64,000 nucleotides of DNA, taken from assembly GCA_949752735.1 (NCBI GenBank), contig OX457038.1, positions 19,249,512-19,313,511 of the forward strand, written 5' to 3'. This DNA comes from Lumbricus terrestris (lineage: Eukaryota > Annelida > Clitellata > Crassiclitellata > Lumbricidae). Positions 55,601-64,000 of this stretch are shown here, in pieces; position 1 is the first letter of the stretch; each line of letters opens with the position of its first letter. The position numbers were made by a program, and so were the translations under genes. Below the pieces are notes generated by a model. That model saw nothing but the letters and a program-made list of their open reading frames with translations, ran no database searches and had not been told where the DNA came from.

Positions 55601-56649
55601 AACTTTCTGTCTCTCTCTATGGCAACAGACCAAGGTCAGTGTATGTCGATCCGTGCTAAATTTATACAATAAAGATATGGCAGGACTCGCCTTCCTATGC
55701 CACGTAATAATAATTACTGTCTCGGTTTGCATGAAACCCCGCTCAGCAGTCGTTCGCTTACCATTGCAACAGTCGAGTTGCTTCAGATAAAATATCGACT
55801 CCTTGTGGAACGGCTTTTTCTCTGATTGTACCATAGCAAAGCTCCCCATCTCTTTAAGCTTTTCTGAATACCGAGAGATAACAAATGCCTCAGGGAAATA
55901 ATGGGAAAGTAATCGGCGAATAATTCTTTCCAATTCGGATCGTTTTGATGGAGCGCATATATCCGGCAGCCATGACGGTCTCAGTCTTTTCTCCTCTCAT
56001 TATAGCCTACTTCGTAATTTCATCTCACTCTCGATATAACAATCGCGATCATTATCTTAGGGTTGCATAGCTACAGTTGACCAAGGGCTGTGTTTGTACC
56101 GGGTGATTAAGTGCTAACTGCGCTATTCGAGAAGGCACTGGACAATGCGGTATGTAAACAGTGTGCCATTCTTCGCGATAAAATTGAAGGCATTACCAGT
56201 TGTCATGCGGTGAGAATAGTGGTAATTTTGGAATTTTATCTCGATGCCTCATAATAAACGTACGTGCTTCATGCATAGGCGTGCATCTTTTCTTGGAGAA
56301 AATGATTGTCGGAGCCCCCTTGCTGAGAAACCGATATAAAAGTTCTCTCTTATGTATACATGCATACATTACATATAATAGACATTCGCTCACACATGCA
56401 TGCACATTAATTATAGGCTATGCATGCATATTGCTTATATTAATGTCGTGCTTTTGCTATTGCTGGTCCTTTAATTTGGATCACCTTCCTCCTGAAATTC
56501 GTCGCAGGATTCTTGTAAGAAATTCACCTGCAAATTCTAGAAATCGGTCAACAGATTTGTTTGGGTATAGGCCTACGCTGCATGCTTTCCTTTATGCTGA
56601 CGATACTGCATGGGACGGACTGAAATTATTTCATAACCGTGGAGGTCCA
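55601..56649. other. Non-coding stretch, nothing recognised
   Basis: A 144-codon minus frame (55499-55933) and a 150-codon plus frame (56200-56652) are open but unrecognised and lack supporting gene structure. Confidence 0.3.
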
Positions 56650-56755
56650 TGAAATATGCCAACGATTTTGATTATAATATCATCTTCATATATATACACA
56701 CATATATATGCATAGGTGGACGTTGCTTATATGTAGATGATACAGTCCGTGTGGT
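56650..56755 (+). repeat. Duplicated segment, copy 2
   Basis: It matches 55482-55600 from GCCAACGATTTTGATTATAA to CAGTCCGTGTGGTCG. The copies are about 1.17 kb apart in direct orientation. Confidence 0.85.
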
Positions 56756-57255
56756 CGATATATGAATACCATAGATAATAGATTAGACCTTTAGCATAAA
56801 CGCGTATTCTTTATGGCAGAACCATGCAGCCGCGTAATACGTCGTTCAGCTGACGATTATAGCAACTATAAACAGCAGCTGTGCGCTGAGCGACGAAATT
56901 TTGAAGGACCATATCGAAAACATGTTGTTGGACAGATTCAATTTCCTGATATTACGATATATAAAAGGAACATAATTTGGTGCTCAACATGGTTCAGAAG
57001 ACTTGCAATTTTTTTTACCTATTTCAAATAACAAGCCGCAGAAGCAAATATCATGACAATGGATGACAGGTAATAAAAGTTATTGCTCTAGAATCTAGAC
57101 TAAAGGTAAGAACTAAACAAGATTTATATAGTCTATAGTTAGCATCTAACGAACAAATGCTATAATTGCCAATAGCTTGACTGAAAATGTCGGTACTCTG
57201 GGAACTATAATTATATAGAGCACCAACTTCTACGGTCAATCAATTAGCATGCAAT

Positions 57256-57395
57256 TACAGGTTGTAGGAAGAGCGACAGAGAATGAACCAGAAGCTCAGC
57301 TTGGTTCGCCGTTCGAAGGATGGATTGACGCTGAATACCTAAGATGAAACAACAGAGTTCTCAAACATCCCTCAATGCATCGTCTAACATAGTAC
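57256..57395 (-). pseudogene. Diverged LINE fragment homologous to 6885-7065
   Basis: It shares GAATGAACCAGAAGCTCAGC, TGGTTCGCCG.TCGAAGG, TTGACGCTGAA and GAAACAACAGAGTTCTC with the LINE at 6735-7425 (plus-strand reading), with internal deletions. Confidence 0.8.
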
Positions 57396-57555
57396 AAGAA
57401 CATGAAGGACCTACAACGCAGGCTGTGCGAGATTGACCACAGTCACCTGTGTAACAACATGTTGTCTTCAAGATACATTCCAGAGATCTTAGATCAAGAC
57501 CGAGACGAAAGCCAAGCAAAAATATACAGTGAATATTATATATAGTTCAAATATA

Positions 57556-58712
57556 CAGGGTGGGCCGAAAAAGTACTCCATAAGGTTTTTGTCAATATCT
57601 TAAATAAAATTCTGCAGGTTCAAAGGCTGTTCATTTTTACGTACAATCGCCAAATTTCACCAAAATATTTAAAACAGAACAAAGTTATAATCACTTTTAG
57701 TGAGATCATCCACTGTTTTGTGACGATTCAAAAACATAACGCAAGAAAAAGTGACAAAAAAGCGATTTTATAAAGTCACATCTAACAGAATTTCTATCAA
57801 ATAAACTTGATAGTACCTCACAACTTGTGCTCAATGTGTCCACCACCAGTGCTCACACTTGCTCTGGGTTTTCATGTAAAGCTCTTGAATGCTTGCTCTG
57901 GGTATCTATGTAAAGTTTTTGATGGCCTTGTCCAGAGCTAAATCTTCCAATATCAGCTTCAATACAACTATCAATTCTCTTATCGCCCTTGGTTTTGGCC
58001 GCAGATTGTGGTATTTCTCCAGCATAGCACTCTTCACTTGATAAACCATCGGTTCGAATCCGGAGATCTTGGGTCATTATATCTTCTCAATAAAACCAGG
58101 ACGATTGACAATTGAGTCGATATCCTTTCATGATCGGCTTATTTTCAGAACTCTCAATTTAACTTTTAATATCTGCGCTCTCGCTGCTTTTCAGAGTAAG
58201 CAGTGATTATAGCTTTAGCTCCAGCCTCCAGAACCTTGCTTTCACAGTGTCTGAAAGCACAATTTGTCTGTCATTGAGATTTGGCCAATTTCATTTTTAG
58301 AAATTTGAATGTTATTGTTTTAGGAACAAAATTATTAATCTGACACATTTCTCATTCTCCAACTGAGAGAAGCCATGCATCATTTTGCTAAGTGACTTCG
58401 CTGGTACCCTATGTTCTTTTAAATGATGACAAGGATTGTCTGGCAATATAAGGTTCATTTGATAACAATTCCTTGAGATGTGACTGAATAAAATCTTACT
58501 TTTTTGTTGCGTTATGTTTCGAATCGTCAACAAACAGTGCGTGGTCCCTCTAAAAGAGATGTAACTTTTGTTCTGTCTCAAATATTTTGGTGAAATTTGG
58601 CCATTGTACGTTAATATGAATTGCCTTTGCGCATGCAAAACATCAGTTAAAACTTCTTACTTCTGGCCAAGATATTGGCAACAAACCATAGAGGACTTTT
58701 TGGCCCACCCTG
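57556..58712. mobile_element. Tc1/mariner-like element with TA target site and long TIRs
   Basis: It starts CAGGGTGGGCCGAAAAAGT; the reverse-complemented right end is CAGGGTGGGCCAAAAAGT. TA dinucleotides flank both ends (57554-57555, 58713-58714). Imperfect TIR homology extends about 210 bp, including CCAAATTTCACCAAAATATT. Open frames inside (57853-58077, 58312-58638, minus) overlap or abut the TIRs and do not show a recognisable DDE/D transposase, so it is non-autonomous or decayed. Confidence 0.85.
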
Positions 58713-58714
58713 TA

Positions 58715-59326
58715 CATAAAAAGAGAAGCCATGCATGAAAGATGTGATTTCTGGACCAAGGAAAACCTCACATGATTTTAACCAACGGTCTCTAAGTATC
58801 CTTCAGCGCCGACCCGAGGAAAATCCTGAGAGTAAAAATAGCATGCAGGTCAAGTGGGCTCTTCAACACAGATATAAAGATTCAACGAGCAAAACCTCGC
58901 CTCAATAAATACCTCTTGCAGGCATATACTCATGGGCACCCGCACATATATGTCCCCTTGGAAAATTTATAGGCCGACCTATTTCTTATCTAGGCCTACT
59001 ATACTTTTGGTTTCCAGCAAATTTCTTAACAGCAAAGCACCTATGATTCTAGCGATACACAAAGTCAAGCTCAGAAATTTACATTCAGAAACCTCTGTGA
59101 AAAATACCCATGTTCTTAGATTCTTGCTTTACATTTTTCAAGCACTGTGCGTTCCATTGTATTTTTCCGCTCCTGCAAAAATATCTACGAACGCCCATGC
59201 AAGCATGCATACGCTTAGCAACGCAGAAATTTTCACACTTACGCTATTTATTCTTCTTCCATTACAAGTCTACGTAACCATTAAGAAATTCATATAATAT
59301 TATAGATTATATACATATACATTAGA
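58715..59326. other. Non-coding stretch, nothing recognised
   Basis: A 121-codon plus frame (58932-59297) is unrecognised. Confidence 0.3.
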
Positions 59327-59636
59327 CCCCCTATCATAGGCGTAGGGGACATTTTAGCAGTGGGGGGCAAAGATTTTACTTTTGCCCGAAAAATTAAACC
59401 CGGAATAATTGACGTCGTGCACACATAGCCATCTCTGTTCTTCCACCCACACCAAGGACAAGGGACAAATACACCGGGGCCCGGCCATATCATAGGGACC
59501 AGGCTGGGTAATTTTAGGCATATATGCAAATTTATTATGTAGCCTATGTATATACTCCTGGCGCTTAACCAGTTCAAACTTCACACGAGCAACTTATTAA
59601 ATTCATAATTGTACATTGTTTTGTATTGTATCTAAT

Positions 59637-60290
59637 CATCTATACAAAGAGCCTCTAGTAGGGTGAACTATTCAGAGGCGCTCCTAGTGCGTAAAACCGC
59701 GCTCGAAGAGGCAGGTTTTAAGATGAGAGAATAAAGAAGAGAGACTGCCGCAGAAAGTGTATAGAGCGAACACAAGGAGAAAGCTCATTTCAAAGAGAAG
59801 GACCAATTGAGGCAAATGATCAAGACTGAGCCATTGCAGTTCTAGAAGGCGGAAGCAAGAGTCAAGTCTGTTGTATGAACGAAGTGGACGGTGGGAGGAA
59901 GCTGAGTGAGGCCTTAGTTTAACCGCGGTCAGATATTTGGGGTCAAACCCCGCTGAGCCTTGAAGATCAGAGTGAGGAATTTAGATTGTATGTGAGCACG
60001 GAGAGGAAGCCAATGAGTGGAGACAGAACAGAGAAAGATCCTGATACATCTTAAATGAAAGTAAGAGGAACGTGGGCTTTTGGAAATGTGCTCAGTTAAG
60101 GTATTATCCTTCCCGTAATATAAGTGAGCTATCAAGTGCAACACCCTGATCCCACACACTTGACAAGTAGGAAAAGATTGTAAATTTTCAGAGAGCAGAC
60201 CAAGATCTGCACGTTCAATGTTGATGATCGCAAGATTATCGTGTCTATTTTGCCTCATGACCAGTAGCAATTTCCATGTCATTGAGGCAG
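59637..60290 (-). pseudogene. L2/CR1-like LINE fragment inside the hAT element
   Basis: The minus strand encodes THWLPLRAHIQSKFLTLIFK followed by AQRGLTPNI, the LHWLP..RI.YK..LVFKA..GLAP block of LINE C-termini, then a degenerate tail and the GAGCGCCTCTGAATAGTTCA 3' end. Confidence 0.78.
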
Positions 60291-60344
60291 TGAATTCCGT
60301 GTTCTATTACACCTAGCTTGCATGATGTGAATTTCCCCAAATGC

Positions 60345-60780
60345 CACGAATAGTCGCAATTTTCGGTCAAATTTCGGCTCTTGAATTTGTTGCGACTCTA
60401 GCCATTATTTACCGTGAATTCAGAACTTTTCGGGAATTTCTGCCATCCATAGTTGTTGTGAGCTAATATCTAACTCGATTCGGGCAAGATTTTCGGGCAA
60501 ATTTCGGCTCTTGAAGTTGTTTCGATTCTCGCCCTTATTTACAAAATGCTACCATGAATTCAGAATTTTTCGGGAATTTCTGCTATCAATGGTTGTGAGT
60601 TAATATCTAACTCGATTCGGGCAAGATTTTTGGGCAAATTTCGGGTCTTGAATTTGCTGCGATTATCGCCATTAAGCTCATTTATAAAATGCTACCCTGA
60701 ATTCAGAACTTTTCCGGAATTTCAGCTAACCATGGTTGTTGTGAGCTAATATCTAACTCGATTCGGGCAAGATGGAACTG
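60345..60780 (+). repeat. Tandem array of an approximately 133-bp unit, about 3 copies
   Basis: Each unit has GGCAAATTTCGG.TCTTGAA, GAATTCAGAA.TTTTC.GG and GAGCTAATATCTAACTCGAT. The GGCAAATTTCGG anchors lie near 60360, 60497 and 60632. Confidence 0.88.
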
Positions 60781-60935
60781 GGAGACAATGTGGTATACTA
60801 ATGAACGTTGATCTTCAAGAAGTTTGGTTAATATTTTCCCGGGTCAACTTGCCCGAAAAAACAGACTTGCCCGAAATTTGGGGGGGGGGCATTTGCCCCC
60901 TCTGGACCCCCGTCTCCTACGCCTATGCCCCCTAT

Positions 60936-61548
60936 ATTTGTATCTATCGTATTATTATAAAAATTTATTAAACGCCGCTTCCAATAGACCTATACCAGCC
61001 ATTCAGAAATTTCGCTATTTTCAGACATTCGCGCAGTTTCGCAGCTTTACATGTACACCTCAAACCTTGCAGCTAGAGATAGAGAGCGACCATGGCCACC
61101 ACACACAGACAGCACACACATCCGCCCCGCGGGTTGTGTTTGGTTTTTTGGGGAAGCGGGGTGGGGTGGAGGGTTGACGAAAACCCGAAATTTAGCGGTC
61201 AACGCTGGATACTCCAAAAGATCAATGTCGAAAACCCAACATTTCCCGGGCTACGCCGGGTCCCACATATAGTATCATATATCTACTAGAAGCATTACCG
61301 TACGCATTAATTATAGATCTATGCATATACCGCATATGCATATAGTGTATAATATGTTGATCTATAATATTTATATTCATATTTGCGCAAGCAATTCGTT
61401 TTTCATTTCACGGAAGATTAGAATCTGTCACTCAATGTCAATCTTTCTCCTTCCTTCGCCTCCGCTGATGATTATCTTTCACTCATTCGATCTTTCACCC
61501 AATCTGGGCTAATATAAGGTCTTTCCGTTTCCATTGCAGACTCGCGTA
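60936..61548. other. Non-coding stretch, nothing recognised
   Basis: AAATTTATTAAACGCCGCTTCC (60962-60983) may be another LINE tail. Otherwise nothing recognised. Confidence 0.3.
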
Positions 61549-61556
61549 TACCAACC

Positions 61557-63021
61557 CAGAGCCCTGCGCCGGCCGCGCCGCGCCGCGCCGCCGCCGCCGA
61601 CACTTTTGTGGGCGCCGCCGCCACCGACTTTTTTGAGTCAGCGCGCCGACGCCGTCGAAAATTTGTCGGCGCGCCGCCGATGCCAAGTGGAGTCGGTTAT
61701 TTCTTTTCGTTGCATTTTTCATCTCTTGCATGATTTCGCGAAAAAATTGCTGCGTAAATGAAAATAGAATCTTTCTCTTATATACTTCGATTTTTTCTGG
61801 CAACACCGTTTTTGCATCAATGCTATGAAACCTATGATGCTACCTATTCGTTTGGACTTTTCGAACAGTGCGCTTATTTTGTGATTTGATTGAATTATGG
61901 CATCAACAAAGGTAAAAAGAACTCCAGGTATGCCTAAGTGAATGCTATGCCGTGTGTGCGTTCCTGCCTGATAGTCCGCTAGGATGGAACAGAACCGTCT
62001 GCCCTCTAGTATTAGGATACACGTTACTATTACGTTGCAAAGAGGTGGCGCTCTGCAATTTTATGTAGGCGATTGGTTGTGTCCACAGGCTTGTGATTCT
62101 CCATTGCCGGCCAGTTACTACCTAATTCCTATTTTTCTCACAAGTATCAAACTCCTACGCTGTACGTGACCTATGTGAAATTGGTGACTAATTAAGCTTT
62201 CCAACATTAATAGGCCTGTCTATATGCACAGTGGAGTAATGTTAGGCAATTGGACAATAGATCCTATTTTGTCAACAATTTGAGCAACGTCTCACAAATG
62301 GGATCAAATTAGAAAGATAATAACATTTTCTGCACAAAACAAGTGTAACTTAGGGTGACTTGCAAATAGGGTGACAGAACGTACGTACGTATGTATGTAT
62401 GTATGTATGTATGTATGTACGTATGTATGTGTGCATGCATGCATGCATGTATGCATATAATCTATGTATGTAAGTATGCATGTATGTATGTGTGTATGTA
62501 TGTGTGCATCTTTGCATGCATGCAGATATACAATTTCAGCCGGTCGCGTCAAGAAAAATGGGCCTCTAGAATTTTTGACGGGTCATAAGACAGGTCAAGA
62601 GTAAAATAGGCAGGTAGCGCCGCCACTGCGTAAACAGTCCTTTAAGTGTTATTAGAAGGTTACGTAAGCTGGAGGCCAGAATTTGAAAACGTTGTCTTGT
62701 GTTTTTCTTAATCAAGCCTTTGCAGAATTTTGCAATTGAACGTTAATTCAGGAAATAATTGTTTCTAATCGATATTGACTAAAGAGAAAAGATAATTGCC
62801 AAAAATAATGGTTGAACAAGCTTATCTTGATAATATAGGGTTCTTGTGTTTGTGTAACAACATTCAAAATAAGTATGCGACGCTGAAGCAGTAATTCCAC
62901 GACGCCGCCGACATTTTGAGGGCGCCGTCGCCGCCGATTTTTGTTTGTCGGCGCGCCGCCGCCGCCGACCAAAAATGACGGCGCGCCGCCGCCGACACTC
63001 TCATATCGGCGCAGGGCTCTG
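61557..63021. mobile_element. hAT-like element with extremely GC-rich termini
   Basis: The left end CAGAGCCCTGCGCCG is perfectly inverted at the right end. TACCAACC (61549-61556) and TACAAACC (63022-63029) form a 7/8 TSD. Both terminal regions are built of GGCGCGCCGCCGCCGAC-type repeats with T-rich spacers, while the interior is AT-rich. It carries the ATGT microsatellite at 62385-62520 and no recognised transposase. Confidence 0.88.
62385..62520 (+). repeat. (ATGT)n microsatellite inside the GC-ended element
   Basis: Interrupted ATGT/ATGC tetranucleotides over about 135 bp. Confidence 0.92.
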
Positions 63022-63069
63022 TACAAACCACACGAGCGGCGCAGTTCATGGCAAATGAGCCTAGTTTTT

Positions 63070-63150
63070 ACACACACGCACACACACACGCATACGCACA
63101 CACACACACGCATACGCACACACACACACGCATACGCACATACACACAAT
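63070..63150 (+). repeat. (CA)n with CGCATACG interruptions
   Basis: Higher-order repeats of CACACACACACGCATACG, a variant dinucleotide array. Confidence 0.9.
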
Positions 63151-63904
63151 ACATATTAGGCCCATTCTGCTTTTGTCACGTGCAGTGTGCGTGCGTATGT
63201 ATGACGTTGTATGTCACTCCAGAACTACTGAACTTATTTCTATACTCTCATCACAGACCTGCTGCCATTCAATCGAGAGCAATCATAACGACGGCCAACA
63301 TTTTCTCCCGCGTTACATCATAACTGCAAACTGCACTATTATAATTATAACATACTGTACACATAATTCATTCCGAATGAATATCTGCCTTTAAGTCTGT
63401 AAACTTTTACTTAACTATATAGTATATACTCTTGGCCAAACTGTTAGCAAATAACGTTAGGGTACTTTTTCTTCCACCCTGTATAGTGTATGTACCATTA
63501 TCCTATGACAAATTGTGATCTATATTGTACAGACCCGTGAACAAATGAACATGCGCCGTTATTAACAAAATCCCATACACTATATACATACGGCAAATAA
63601 ATCCCGTCGGAAGAGAAGTGATTTGTATATCGCCAGCTCACATCAATTGAGTTTTCTGTGAGTAAAGAACTTTGTCTCATTCATCGATTTGAATAGTAGA
63701 CTGGACAATGAAACAAATGAGTAAATGAATGCTGGCTACATTAATCAAATTTAAGTGGATGATTTGGACAGTTGAGATGAATGAGCCAATAAACTGGTCG
63801 GCATGTTGAGTACAGATAGACAAATAGGTAGAAAAGAGACAACAGATTTAGTGAATGGACTAATTCGTTATACAATATACGCATGTCAGGGTCATTAATT
63901 CATT
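63151..63904. other. Non-coding stretch, nothing recognised
   Basis: No gene or repeat boundary recognised. Confidence 0.35.
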
Positions 63905-63991
63905 TGACTGACCGACTGACCGACTGACCGACTGACTGACTGACTGACCGACTGACCGAGTGACCGACTGACTGACCGACCGACTGACCTG
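63905..63991 (+). repeat. (ACTGACCG)n / (ACTG)n tandem repeat at window end
   Basis: About 85 bp of alternating ACTG and ACCG tetranucleotides. Confidence 0.93.
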
Positions 63992-64000
63992 AATAGAGAC

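Larger units (their letters stand above)
59335..60927. mobile_element. hAT-like composite element, 1.6 kb, with perfect 8-bp TSD
   Basis: The left end CATAGGCGTAGGGGAC pairs with the reverse-complemented right end CATAGGCGTAGGAGAC. CCCCCTAT is repeated at 59327-59334 and 60928-60935. Both subterminal regions contain TTGCCCGAAA motifs. The interior holds a LINE 3' fragment (59637-60290) and a tandem array (60345-60775). No transposase. Confidence 0.92.

Overview
This window looks like repeat-rich, AT-rich genomic DNA from a multicellular eukaryote, probably a marine invertebrate. The signs are spliced genes with GT..AG introns, long stretches without coding sequence, many microsatellites, LINE 3' ends, a tRNA-derived SINE, numerous TIR transposons with intact target-site duplications (TSDs), and one complete LTR retrotransposon. 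A deuterostome (for example echinoderm-like) source is favoured because the LTR element has the integrase-before-reverse-transcriptase order of Gmr1-like Ty3/gypsy elements, which were first recognised in deuterostomes. This is inference, not proof.

Only two host genes are well supported. (1) 28115-28723, minus strand: the last coding exon of a class C GPCR of metabotropic-glutamate-receptor type (end of TM4 to C-tail), with a clear splice acceptor; its upstream exons were not found. (2) 49990-50612, plus strand: a compact two-exon gene for an 85-residue protein with an acidic head and an arginine-rich, protamine-like tail. Its promoter is unusually readable: two 54-bp tandem units carrying RFX X-box-like sites, a CCAAT-type box, a TATA-like element, an initiator and a short 5' UTR. 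AATAAA follows the stop. Its intron begins with an approximately 87-nt hairpin whose first base is the first base of the intron, so the 5' splice site is buried in a stem; this may be a 3'-tailed mirtron or a splicing control. I regard this locus as the most interesting part of the window.

The largest feature is a full-length, apparently young Ty3/gypsy retrotransposon (30618-38168, minus strand). It has two 1037-bp LTRs with one visible difference, a 4-bp TSD, a candidate PBS and PPT, and one uninterrupted 1644-codon ORF in the order gag - protease - integrase - reverse transcriptase - RNase H.

Layout: 1-6.5 kb non-coding with a GC-hairpin cluster, a small hAT-like MITE and a long CT tract. 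6.5-7.4 kb L2/CR1-like LINE 3' end. 7.8-8.4 kb simple repeats. 12.3-13.4 kb two hAT-like MITEs. 14.1-14.4 kb GT-rich repeat flanked by copies of a dispersed repeat. 16.9-17.3 kb LINE pol fragment. 20.2-27.1 kb a hAT-rich block including nested insertions. 28.1-28.7 kb receptor exon. 29.8-30.3 kb 8-bp-TSD MITE. 30.6-38.2 kb Gmr1-like element. 38.5-46.6 kb LINE fragments, nested hAT elements and tandem repeats. 47.7-51 kb candidate X-box exon and the protamine-like gene. 51.7-64 kb SINE, tRNA-like sequence, microsatellites, a mariner-like element with long TIRs and two large hAT-like elements.

Most short open frames in the window are chance frames in repeats and were not annotated.
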